From Nanogingivalis sp963545035 (lineage in GTDB: Bacteria > Patescibacteriota > Saccharimonadia > Saccharimonadales > Saccharimonadaceae), in the NCBI GenBank assembly GCA_963545035.1, contig CAUUHU010000008.1:1-20975 (forward strand): DNA of 20,975 nt. Reading direction: 5' to 3'. The notes under the pieces are model-generated. The model ran no database searches. It was not told where the DNA came from and worked only from the letters and a program-made list of their open reading frames with translations. The position numbers and the translations under genes are program-made. Below, in pieces: positions 6,599 to 14,448 of the stretch (positions are counted from its first letter, which is position 1; every line of letters begins with the position of its first letter).

Positions 6599-8016
6599 TA
6601 TTTTGCCCCTTTTCGAAAAATCACACTCGCAACAGTTTTAAATAAAATTTGAATGTCGAAAATGATTGACCAATTCTGTACATAATATACATCCAAGCGA
6701 CGACGTTCTTCAAAAGAAATATCACGCCGACCAGAAACTTGCGCTAAACCTGTTACGCCAGCTTTAACGGCTAAAATAACATTTTTACGATTTGATTTAT
6801 TAATTTCTTGAGGAATTAACGCACGCGGTCCAACCAAAGAAATATCACCTCGAATAACATTGAAAAGTTGAGGAAGTTCATCTATCGAAGTTGCACGAAT
6901 AAATTTACCAATTTTTGTAACCCGCGGATCATCTTCTAATTGATCACCGTTTTCGCGATATTTTTTCGAAAGCTCAGGTTTACCCATTTTTTCGAAAGCC
7001 TGCTCAGGGGTTAAGCCATCAAATTCAGCCTTTTGTGAGCGGAATTTATAAATATAAAACTCCCGATTAAAGCGTGTTAAACGAACTTGTTTGAAAAAGA
7101 TTGAATCCTTTGGGGCGGTAATTTTCATAATAATAGCTACCACTAGCATGATAGGACTAGCCAAGATCAAACCAATCCAGCCTAAAGTTAAATCCATCAA
7201 GCGTTTCCAGATTCGACCCATGCCAAAAAGCTTCGTAACTTTAACATCGATTACTGGCAAACCACCAACAACTTCAATTGTATTAATCTGAGATAGTAAT
7301 CGATCTTGTTGTGGTACAAACATATATTCTAAGTGATTTTCAATTGCATAATTATAAATATCCTCGCTTCTAAGTGAATCTGTTTGAATTAAAATATCAG
7401 GATCAGTTTTTGAAACTGCCTCCTTAAAGCTCGAGAAGTGCCGAACACCAGTATTTAAAGGTAAAAACGTACTTTTCGAAACCATTCCAATCGTATCATA
7501 TCCAAAATCAATATTATTATGAAAGAATTGCGCTAAATCTGTCGAACGTGAATTTGAACCGATGATTAAAACTTTTTGCCTACCAAAACCGCTCCTAATT
7601 AAAGCTCTTCGAATAAAACGCACAATTTCGCGACCAAGAATCATCATTAAAAAGTTAATTGGCACAAAGAAAATTGCGATAATTCGAACTGGAAAAACCT
7701 CATCACCAGTGAAAAATTCATAAGAAATCATCGCCATAATACTAATAATCGAAACAATTAGTGCTCTTCCATACTCTTTTGGCCGATAAAAAAACACCGA
7801 ACGTTCATAAAGTCCAAAAAAATAATTAATCGCTAGCCAAAGTGGTAGAAGCGAAACCGCCAAAAAAACAAAGTTCCAAATATTTGGCGCAAAATAATAT
7901 GCTCGCGTATCAAGGTGAGTTCGTGCAAAATATGCTAGCATAAATGAGCCCACAACCGCTAGAGTATCAGAAGCTAACATAATTATACGAACAATTGTAA
8001 GTTTATCTCGTTTCAT
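6598..8016 (-). CDS. Polyprenyl-phosphate glycosyl-1-phosphate transferase (WbaP/WcaJ type)
   Basis: The priming enzyme of surface polysaccharide synthesis: it moves a sugar-1-phosphate from a nucleotide sugar to undecaprenyl phosphate at the membrane. Its 472 residues fit the large form: about four N-terminal membrane segments (10-130), a CoA-binding-like Rossmann domain (146-260, starting QKVLIIGSNSRSTD), then the catalytic domain from KRLMDLTLGWIGLILASP (271). Catalytic-domain signatures are FFKQVRLTRFNREFYIYKFRS, TSIDELPQLFNVIRGDISLVGPRAL with the Asp379-Glu380 dyad, and GVTGLAQVSGR. It is the first gene of a five-gene operon and seems to be leaderless: no ribosome site precedes the ATG at 8016, and a -10 element ends 8 nt upstream. 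The sugar could be Glc, Gal, GalNAc or a modified sugar. Confidence 0.95.
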   Translation of the reverse strand: MKRDKLTIVRIIMLASDTLAVVGSFMLAYFARTHLDTRAYYFAPNIWNFVFLAVSLLPLWLAINYFFGLYERSVFFYRPKEYGRALIVSIISIMAMISYEFFTGDEVFPVRIIAIFFVPINFLMMILGREIVRFIRRALIRSGFGRQKVLIIGSNSRSTDLAQFFHNNIDFGYDTIGMVSKSTFLPLNTGVRHFSSFKEAVSKTDPDILIQTDSLRSEDIYNYAIENHLEYMFVPQQDRLLSQINTIEVVGGLPVIDVKVTKLFGMGRIWKRLMDLTLGWIGLILASPIMLVVAIIMKITAPKDSIFFKQVRLTRFNREFYIYKFRSQKAEFDGLTPEQAFEKMGKPELSKKYRENGDQLEDDPRVTKIGKFIRATSIDELPQLFNVIRGDISLVGPRALIPQEINKSNRKNVILAVKAGVTGLAQVSGRRDISFEERRRLDVYYVQNWSIIFDIQILFKTVASVIFRKGAK

Positions 8017-8024
8017 ATAGTTAT

Positions 8025-8053
8025 ATAATACTATTTTTAAACGATTTTGTCCA
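8025..8053 (-). promoter_or_regulatory. Promoter of the priming-transferase operon, probably leaderless
   Basis: TGGACA (8053-8048) and TATTAT (8030-8025) are separated by 17 bp. Eight nt lie between the -10 and the ATG at 8016, so the message would start at or beside the start codon. The region between the terminator (8067) and the ATG has no purine-rich ribosome site. The 10 bases ATATAACTAT just before the ATG also precede the divergent GT2 gene at 20577. Confidence 0.65.
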
Positions 8054-8056
8054 TTT

Positions 8057-8091
8057 TATAAAAGAAAATCGCCCATATTCAATGAGCGATT
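8057..8091 (-). terminator. Terminator of rmlA
   Basis: In the minus-strand RNA, AATCGCTCAT (8091-8082) pairs with ATGGGCGATT (8076-8067): 10 bp including one G-U, with a 5-nt loop. A T-rich tract (TTCTTTTATA) follows. It begins 10 nt after the rmlA stop and separates rmlA from the next operon. Confidence 0.85.
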
Positions 8092-8100
8092 AGCACAATC

Positions 8101-8979
8101 CTAAGAGCTAATAATCCGTAACAAATACTTGCCATAATCATTCTTGCATAACGGTTTTGCGAGTTCTTCAACTTGTTCCTTCGAAATCCATCCTTTTCGG
8201 TATGCGATTTCTTCCAAGTTGGCAACTTGAACATTTTGCAAGCGTTGAACAGTTTCGATGTATTGCGAAGCTTGTAAAAGGCTCTCATGCGTTCCCGTAT
8301 CAAGCCATGCAAATCCGCGACCAAGGAGTTCAACAGAAAGACGCTCTCCTTTCAAAAAAGCCTTGTTTACATCTGTAATTTCCAGCTCTCCGCGTGGACT
8401 AGGCTGAACTTGTTTGGCAATTTCTACAACAGAATTATTATAAAAATATAAGCCTGTTGCGGCATAATTTGACTCTGGAAATTCTGGTTTTTCTTCAAGA
8501 GATTTAACATTCATCTCTTCATCAAAGCCAATAACACCAAAACGTTTTGGATCTTTAACTTGATAACCAAAGATTACAGCATTAGCTTTTTTGCACTCAA
8601 TTTTATTACGCGCGCTCTTAAGCTTATCCGTGAAACCTTGACCGTGAAAAACGTTATCTCCAAGAACTAGAGCAACATCATCACCATCAATAAAATCTTC
8701 ACCGATGATAAATGCTTCCGCCAAGCCATTCGGCTTTTCTTGGATAGCGTAGGTAATTTTTACACCAAAGCTTGAGCCATCACCAAGCAATTCTTGAAAA
8801 CGATGGTTATCTTCTGGTGTTGTGATTATCAAAATATCACGAATCCCTGCTAGCATTAAGATCGAAAGCGGATAGTAAATCATTGGCTTATCATAAATTG
8901 GCAAAAGCTGTTTGCAATTCGCTAAAGTAATTGGATAAAGGCGTGTTCCTGAGCCGCCTGCAAGTATGATTCCTTTCAT
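8101..8979 (-). CDS. rmlA: Glucose-1-phosphate thymidylyltransferase
   Basis: Makes dTDP-glucose from dTTP and glucose-1-phosphate, the entry step to dTDP-rhamnose and other dTDP-deoxysugars. The 292 residues match the family's usual length. Motifs: GIILAGGSGTRLYPIT with the GGxGTRL nucleotide loop (3-18), KQLLPIYDKPMIYYPLS (23-39), YAIQEKPNGLAEAF (76-89), LVLGDNVFHG (104-113), VKSLEEKPEFPESNYAATGLYFY and RGELEITDVN (195-204), and WLDTGTHESLLQAS. The start has AGGAGG 9 nt upstream. It is a single-gene unit with a consensus promoter, an about 69-nt leader and a strong terminator. RmlB, RmlC and RmlD are not in the window, so the final sugar is unknown. A palindrome at the predicted transcription start suggests regulation by a repressor. 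Confidence 0.97.
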   Translation of the reverse strand: MKGIILAGGSGTRLYPITLANCKQLLPIYDKPMIYYPLSILMLAGIRDILIITTPEDNHRFQELLGDGSSFGVKITYAIQEKPNGLAEAFIIGEDFIDGDDVALVLGDNVFHGQGFTDKLKSARNKIECKKANAVIFGYQVKDPKRFGVIGFDEEMNVKSLEEKPEFPESNYAATGLYFYNNSVVEIAKQVQPSPRGELEITDVNKAFLKGERLSVELLGRGFAWLDTGTHESLLQASQYIETVQRLQNVQVANLEEIAYRKGWISKEQVEELAKPLCKNDYGKYLLRIISS

Positions 8980-9027
8980 ATGTGGAATCCTCCTTTTTCT
9001 AGATTTTTAACTCTTTCGAATTTTAAA

Positions 9028-9052
9028 GAGCTACGAGACTTACTCGTAACTC
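9028..9052. promoter_or_regulatory. 25-bp palindrome at the rmlA transcription start (operator candidate)
   Basis: Arms GAGCTACGAG (9028-9037) and CTCGTAACTC (9043-9052), read on the plus strand, are complementary at 9 of 10 positions around a 5-nt centre. It begins 2 nt after the -10 box and spans the expected +1 (about 9047-9048), the classic place for a repressor site. Because the RNA would begin inside the upstream arm, a full hairpin would not form in the transcript, which favours a DNA operator over an RNA element. A second hairpin, CTCTTT/AAAGAG (9011-9030), shares 3 bases with it. Confidence 0.5.
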
Positions 9053-9054
9053 CA

Positions 9055-9083
9055 ATTATACAATATTGTTTTGTCTTAGTCAA
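9055..9083 (-). promoter_or_regulatory. Promoter of rmlA
   Basis: TTGACT (9083-9078) and TATAAT (9060-9055) are separated by exactly 17 bp, close to the sigma-70-type consensus. It lies in the 121-bp gap between the upstream glycosyltransferase and rmlA and predicts a leader of about 69 nt. Confidence 0.85.
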
Positions 9084-9100
9084 ATTTATTTTAAAATATT

Positions 9101-10105
9101 TTAATGTTTAAGCTTTAAAAATTCTTTTATTCGATTAACTTGTTTCAATGGTAGTCCGTGATAAAGAATTGATTTCAAATACTCATTCGAAACCACTTTC
9201 TTACTTTGAATTTCTCGCCGTTTTTTAAGTGATTTAGGAATCAAGAGAGTTCCCTGCCAAATTCCTTTTAGTGCAAATTTAACCCCACCTTTTGGTATGC
9301 GATAAATCACAAAAGCCCAATAGACTGCATAAAACTTAAAAAACATCGGGAGAATCATTGGAAACGGAACATTTTTCCAGAAAACTTGCGGCAAATTTTT
9401 AAAAACTTGATTAATCGTAAATCCTGGAATTTTCGAACTAGTTGCTGAATGCTTATGCCAAACAACCGCAGTTCGCTCATACCAAACTTTAAAACCCGCG
9501 AGTTGCATTCGCCAATCAATATCAACATCTTCATTGTAAGCAAAGAAGTCTTCATCAAAAAAACCAATCGTTTTAAAAACTTTTGTTCGATAAAGCGTCG
9601 CCCCACCAGTTCCACCGAAGACTAATCCACTTTTAGGTGCATTTTTCTTTGGCTCACCTTCATTGCGAAGCATTGGGATTCCCCAAGTTGAGTAAACATC
9701 ACCCGCATCATCAATAAATTTACCAGTTTTGTCTAGCATCAAACTTGTTACTGCGCCAATTTCAGGAGATTTTTCGAGTGGTTTTAACAGATTTTCAAGC
9801 CATTCAGGTTCAGCATTTGCATCATTATTGAGCAAAACTACATTTTCGAAATTATTCTTGATTGCCCATTTGATTCCAATGTTTACGCCACCCGTAAAGC
9901 CAGTATTTTTCTTCTCTTTATGGAAGTGAAGATTTGGCATTTTAATTTTCGAAAGCTCTTTGACAGATTCATCTTTTGAGCCGTTGTCGATTAAATAAAT
10001 CTCGAAATCTTGGACAGTTTGTTTTGAAAGCGCGGCAAGACATTTTTGCGTGTCTCGCCAACCATTAAAGTTCAAGATTACAATTGCAGTCTTATTTTTT
10101 TGCAT
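9101..10105 (-). CDS. Family 2 (GT-A) glycosyltransferase, rhamnosyltransferase-like
   Basis: Adds a sugar from a nucleotide donor to the growing lipid-linked glycan. It has 334 residues from the ATG at 10105, chosen because AGAGG precedes it; an upstream in-frame GTG at 10138 would add 11 residues lying inside the neighbouring gene. The GT-A core runs TAIVILNFNGWRDTQKCLAAL, then YLIDNGSKDES, then NTGFTGGVNIGI, the metal-binding stretch LLNNDA (NND near residues 93-95 in place of DXD), then FFAYNEDVDIDWRMQLAGFKVWY with the acidic catalytic region. The 100-residue C-terminal part contains one or two amphipathic or membrane-touching segments. The pattern resembles WbbL-type rhamnosyltransferases, which would fit the neighbouring rmlA, but that is inference. 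It overlaps the upstream membrane-protein gene by 14 bp and is the last gene of its operon. Confidence 0.92.
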   Translation of the reverse strand: MQKNKTAIVILNFNGWRDTQKCLAALSKQTVQDFEIYLIDNGSKDESVKELSKIKMPNLHFHKEKKNTGFTGGVNIGIKWAIKNNFENVVLLNNDANAEPEWLENLLKPLEKSPEIGAVTSLMLDKTGKFIDDAGDVYSTWGIPMLRNEGEPKKNAPKSGLVFGGTGGATLYRTKVFKTIGFFDEDFFAYNEDVDIDWRMQLAGFKVWYERTAVVWHKHSATSSKIPGFTINQVFKNLPQVFWKNVPFPMILPMFFKFYAVYWAFVIYRIPKGGVKFALKGIWQGTLLIPKSLKKRREIQSKKVVSNEYLKSILYHGLPLKQVNRIKEFLKLKH

Positions 10106-11903
10106 TTTTATACCTCTTAATAACCATAAACAACCCACAAGCTAAAAAGCTTAATCCGCTCACAATCGAACCAATTTTCGTTGCCGGACTTACGCCGTAA
10201 TAAACTTCCAGGGTACCATTTTCTCCCGGATTAAGTTTAACCGAAACCATTCGATTTTTATTCGAATAACCAGCTTTTACAGGTTTACCATTAAGCACAG
10301 CTTTAAAACCTGGGTAATAAAACATTGGGAGTTCAATTTCAGCACCATTTTTATTCTCTGAAACTACTAAGCGCATCCTTGACCCTTTTTTCTCAAATCC
10401 AGAGATTTTTGCTGAACCAGAGATTACGTCGGCTTTTTGCCCCTTTTCAGAAATGGTTTTCTTAACATATCCAGCGGCGGTTGCGGAAATATCCTTTACA
10501 CCTTCAACTTTTGGAAATATCGGTTGATATTCTCCCATTGCAATACTGACACCGTCGACTAAATTATAATCAACCCCAACATTCATCGGTAGAGAAACCT
10601 TCCCGGGCTCAATTGCACTCGTTGTAATGTGAATATATGAAATCGATGCAATTGCGGCGGCAATCATAATTTCACGCTTATTCTTGAGTTTTTCACCAAT
10701 AAAATACCCTGCCACAAAAGGCAAAAGAACAGATTGAATAATCAACATTCGCTGGCTAAACTGCAACATACTATGAAAATTTTGAACCGCTGGAATAAAT
10801 GCAAAGACTCTTGTCGAAAAAAGTACAAAAATTGCCGAAATTATAATTGACATCATTGAAAAACGGCGATAATTTGTATTTTTCATATCTTTTCGAAAAA
10901 CTAAAAAGCCAATAGTTAGAACTAACAGCACTGGACTTAAACCGAACACAACTGAAGCATGTCCAGCTGGTGGGCGGAACATATTAGTTGGCAACCAGGC
11001 ATCAGCTGGGGTAACTTGCGACCCATTCACATAAAACCATTTCTGAAAATCGGGATTGAAAATATTATAAATTCCTACTTGACGAACTTCCATAAAAGGA
11101 AGAATAAAAATCGCTGAAAACGCAATCGCTAATATACCTGAAAGAATCAACGAAAAGAGGATTCTTGGTTTTGAAAATACTTTTCGAACATTTAAAATAA
11201 CAAAAAGCAATGCCATAACTGCGATTAAGACAGCTGTTAAATTGTGATTCAGGATAATACCGAAAGCAGAAAACGCAAGCATAAAAATACGCTTAAAATC
11301 AGTTTTACTTTCAAAAATAATCTGATAAATTGCTAAAATTATAAACGGAATAAATGCAAACGCTAAATATTCGCTGAACGAGCCGCGCGTAAGTAATTCG
11401 CCAACGTGAAACGGTTCTAGCGTGAAAATTAGCGCTGTGAAAAATCCAGCTTTTTCACTTTTGAAAATCTTTTTCGAGGCGTAATACGCACCAAAAGTTG
11501 TCGCGATTGTGGCAACCAGCATTAAAAACATCAACGAAATTTGCAAATTCGAGGTGATTTTAAACATAATTAACATCAGCCAGCTCAGCATTGGGCCATA
11601 AAACAAATTTGGCGCCTGACCAAAGCCTTGAAGTTGATCAGCATCAAGCTGAAGAAACTTTTGCCCATCATCAAAGGCAGAAATTGAAGTAGCAAATCTA
11701 TATAGATGATAATTGCCGTCATGGGTTTTTATTAAATTACCTGGCCCCACATACATAAATGAGACCAGTATTAAATCAATAATAAACAAAGTTAAGAAAA
11801 ATGGATTCGAGAAAAACAATTTTAAGTTTTTCCACGCTTTTCTTAAGCCACACAAAATATTTTTCGTATATTTTTTTAAGATTTCTCTAGCATTAATTTT
11901 CAT
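10092..11903 (-). CDS. GT-C-like polytopic membrane protein (YfhO / PTPS-related type)
   Basis: A 603-residue membrane protein with a short basic cytoplasmic N-terminus, a first membrane segment near 37-55, then about ten more to residue 420, a hydrophilic domain of about 140 residues (425-575), and a final membrane segment near 580-597. The first outer loop has THDGNYHLYRF, an acidic-His pattern expected of GT-C lipid-linked-sugar glycosyltransferases. The outer domain includes LPMFYYPGFKAVLNGKPV, much like the end of YfhO proteins, which are linked to glycosylation of wall or membrane polymers. It may transfer a sugar from a polyprenyl-phosphate donor outside the cell. The start at 11903 overlaps the upstream gene by 11 bp and has AGAAGG nearby; the end overlaps the downstream GT2 by 14 bp. 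The fold assignment is moderately sure, the reaction is not. Confidence 0.75.
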   Translation of the reverse strand: MKINAREILKKYTKNILCGLRKAWKNLKLFFSNPFFLTLFIIDLILVSFMYVGPGNLIKTHDGNYHLYRFATSISAFDDGQKFLQLDADQLQGFGQAPNLFYGPMLSWLMLIMFKITSNLQISLMFLMLVATIATTFGAYYASKKIFKSEKAGFFTALIFTLEPFHVGELLTRGSFSEYLAFAFIPFIILAIYQIIFESKTDFKRIFMLAFSAFGIILNHNLTAVLIAVMALLFVILNVRKVFSKPRILFSLILSGILAIAFSAIFILPFMEVRQVGIYNIFNPDFQKWFYVNGSQVTPADAWLPTNMFRPPAGHASVVFGLSPVLLVLTIGFLVFRKDMKNTNYRRFSMMSIIISAIFVLFSTRVFAFIPAVQNFHSMLQFSQRMLIIQSVLLPFVAGYFIGEKLKNKREIMIAAAIASISYIHITTSAIEPGKVSLPMNVGVDYNLVDGVSIAMGEYQPIFPKVEGVKDISATAAGYVKKTISEKGQKADVISGSAKISGFEKKGSRMRLVVSENKNGAEIELPMFYYPGFKAVLNGKPVKAGYSNKNRMVSVKLNPGENGTLEVYYGVSPATKIGSIVSGLSFLACGLFMVIKRYKNAKK

Positions 11904-14448
11904 TCAAAACCTTCTTAATCTCATCAATTACAAAATATTCACAATGTGTAGCCTTTTCAGCAATTTCTTCTGATACTTTCGACATTTTAGCAAGCTTATC
12001 ATTTGAAGTTTTTTCTAGATTCAAGCTTTCTTCTATCGCATCGCAAAGTGTTTGATAATCATCATTTCGAACAGCCCAACCATTACCGCCGTCGATTAAT
12101 TGTTCTTCTTGACCATAACAATCGTTTCGAATAATCGGATGACCAAATGCCATACCTTCGTAAACAAAGATCCCCATTGATTCATGATAAGAATAGCAAA
12201 TTGTCATGTTAGCTTCTTCTACAAAATCCAGAACTTTGGCTCGTGGAATTTGCCCTACAATTTCACATTTTCCATCCAAGCCTTTAGCGGAAACTTCCAT
12301 TTGTTTTTTAATATATCCAGCTTCATCAACACCAATGAATTTCAAACTAAAATCACGATATGCTTTAGGATTTTTCTTATAGAAATTGTTATAAAAATTC
12401 AAGAATGCGTAAAGAATTGGCAACTGGCCTTTTCGCCCATCAGAAACTGCCCCCGTAACGACAAAATCAAGTTTTTCGAAATCTTCAGGATCTTTAACCG
12501 CAAATCGATCACTAGGGAAATCAAACCTAAAGTTCATAATTTCTGTATTTTTATCCGTTCCAAAGAATTCTTTGTAAGCTTCTGCACTACCTTTTGACAC
12601 AGCATAAAGTTTGGCTTTATTGCTTTCAAGAAGCTTAACAAATTCATCTTTAGTGTCCAAATCTACAAATCCTTCAGGAGTAGCCTCATGACCATACCAG
12701 TAAAAAGCATCTAGAATATTATTTTTAGCGGCTTGAATTGTAGAGTGCGTAACAGATCTAGAAAGCCCAAAACTATTTAGAATAACTATATCGCCTTTAT
12801 TGTAGTTTAGCCAAAGGTTTCTATCTGTGTAAATTTCAACTTCGATACCAGCCTTCTTTAACTCTCGAACGTTTTCAATCTTAATTGGTGTAAAAGCGAT
12901 AAATTTTAATTTTCGTCCAAGATTTTTAACCTGTTTTTGAATATCAAAGGCCAGATCCATCGCAACAAATGGAGCACCAGTGTTATCAAGTTGATGGGAT
13001 ACAATAATTATCTTTGGTTTTTTATCGATATTAGAAACTGTTTTTCTCTTAATTTTTCGAACAACTTTATCTGTTGTTATTTTGTATGTTGCCGCTAAAC
13101 CATTGTTTTTATAATATCTTAATAGTTTTCCAGATCCTCTACGGAGTTTATTTTTAATTCTAGAAACTTTACCAATATTCGCGCTTTGACCATCATTAAT
13201 ATTTATAACAGCATTCTCTAAATAGCCCGCATCAGCAGGTTTATAACCTTCAAAAATTAGTTTACTTAAATTTTCAGTAACTTTATCCCAATAAAATAGT
13301 TTTCTAACTTTCGAAAGATTTGCTGAAACTTGTTTGAGTGTTTCTTTATCTTTCGAAATTTTAATAATCTCTTTTTCGATAGTTTTTGCATCAAGATCTG
13401 GTAGAATATATACGGCATTATTTGCTTCTAAAATATCGCTCATTGGATCACCACCATTCGTGACAATTGGCAGATCGGCCCAAACATAATCAACCAACCG
13501 CGTTCTCCAGGCGAGCGTATTTTCCACGCCAATATTATTGATTAACACCACAGCATCACTTCCAAGATACCATTCAGCCCTATCTTCGAACTTAACCCAG
13601 TCAGTGATATGAACGATTTCATCCATATTATTATTTTTAATATAGTCCATAACCTCTTCATATCTTTTTATGAAATCTGGATGCTGGTTGAATGGATTTT
13701 TAACCCCGACCATAATTAATTCAATCGGCGTTGTTTTATTGGCATTTTTAACAGCCTCGAGCAAATTAGTAAGATCAAACCACGGATAAATTCCACCGAA
13801 CCATAGCAATTTGAAAGCTTTTTTATTCTTAACAAGTTTTGACACTGGATCATGCTTAGCTACTGCTTTTTCTCGATAAATACCATAAGGAACAATCTGA
13901 ATTAGATCTTCATCACCATAAGTTATTGGATTTATTCGTCCAACTTGCGCCATAACACCTGTGTAGAATTTCTTTTGGGCTTCATTTGCGCACAACAAAA
14001 TATCACCTCTTCTTAAGGCTTTTGTCCAAATCTTATTTTCAAAATTAAATGCATCGTATTCGCGGTCAAGGTTGTCTGAATTTCGTGCAGACATCTCAAT
14101 ATGAATAGGAACATATCCATCTAATATCAATTGCTGATCTTGACGTATATTATCAACAACTGTTTGTGTTATATCTCCTGCATTATAGCTAACAAGAACC
14201 GAATCAAATTCTTGAATTTTATCCGCTAATGTTGATATTTCCCAAGTAGAAATTTTAATGCCATTTAGTTCATCCGTAAAATTATCTTGCTTAAAAACTT
14301 GGTTATATGAAACTTCAACTTCATACTTATCTTTCGAATTATTTTGGAGTCCGTTAGCCAAACCCCAGGCTCTCAAACCCCCGCCTTCAACGTTTTTAAT
14401 TTCTGGTGCTGGAACTGGACCATTCGAAATGATTAAAATTTTTTTCAT
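11893..14448 (-). CDS. Two-domain glycosyltransferase (two GT-B enzymes fused)
   Basis: An 851-residue cytoplasmic protein made of two glycosyltransferase halves. Half one (1-400) starts KKILIISNGPVP with a GGG loop, has LLWFGGIYPWFDLTNLLEAV (214-233) and ends near LIFEGYKP; its expected E-x7-E is replaced by ENTLAWRTRLVDY (309-321). A basic linker (425-475) leads to half two (478-851), which starts KIIIVSHQLDNTGAP, has VTGAVSDGRKGQLPIL and the E-x7-E motif at E756 and E764 (YHESMGIFVYEGMAFGHPIIRND). Each half has roughly a normal GT-B length, so the gene is probably a fusion that adds two sugars in turn, or one half is structural. It is coupled to the upstream gene by TAATG and has AAGGAG before the start. 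It lies in a four-gene glycan-assembly operon. Confidence 0.85.
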   Translation of the reverse strand: MKKILIISNGPVPAPEIKNVEGGGLRAWGLANGLQNNSKDKYEVEVSYNQVFKQDNFTDELNGIKISTWEISTLADKIQEFDSVLVSYNAGDITQTVVDNIRQDQQLILDGYVPIHIEMSARNSDNLDREYDAFNFENKIWTKALRRGDILLCANEAQKKFYTGVMAQVGRINPITYGDEDLIQIVPYGIYREKAVAKHDPVSKLVKNKKAFKLLWFGGIYPWFDLTNLLEAVKNANKTTPIELIMVGVKNPFNQHPDFIKRYEEVMDYIKNNNMDEIVHITDWVKFEDRAEWYLGSDAVVLINNIGVENTLAWRTRLVDYVWADLPIVTNGGDPMSDILEANNAVYILPDLDAKTIEKEIIKISKDKETLKQVSANLSKVRKLFYWDKVTENLSKLIFEGYKPADAGYLENAVININDGQSANIGKVSRIKNKLRRGSGKLLRYYKNNGLAATYKITTDKVVRKIKRKTVSNIDKKPKIIIVSHQLDNTGAPFVAMDLAFDIQKQVKNLGRKLKFIAFTPIKIENVRELKKAGIEVEIYTDRNLWLNYNKGDIVILNSFGLSRSVTHSTIQAAKNNILDAFYWYGHEATPEGFVDLDTKDEFVKLLESNKAKLYAVSKGSAEAYKEFFGTDKNTEIMNFRFDFPSDRFAVKDPEDFEKLDFVVTGAVSDGRKGQLPILYAFLNFYNNFYKKNPKAYRDFSLKFIGVDEAGYIKKQMEVSAKGLDGKCEIVGQIPRAKVLDFVEEANMTICYSYHESMGIFVYEGMAFGHPIIRNDCYGQEEQLIDGGNGWAVRNDDYQTLCDAIEESLNLEKTSNDKLAKMSKVSEEIAEKATHCEYFVIDEIKKVLNEN

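Noticed and set aside
9028..9052. Riboswitch or attenuator reading of the rmlA palindrome
   Set aside because: The expected transcript begins inside the upstream arm, so the full stem would not be in the RNA, and no U-run follows it; an operator fits better.
10106..10138. GTG start adding 11 residues to the GT2 gene
   Set aside because: The added residues do not belong to the family core, while the ATG at 10105 has an AGAGG site at a suitable distance.
12184..12597. 137-residue open frame on the plus strand inside the two-domain glycosyltransferase gene
   Set aside because: It is antisense to a long, clearly coding frame, shows no ribosome site or promoter, and its product looks like random Phe/Ile-rich translation.
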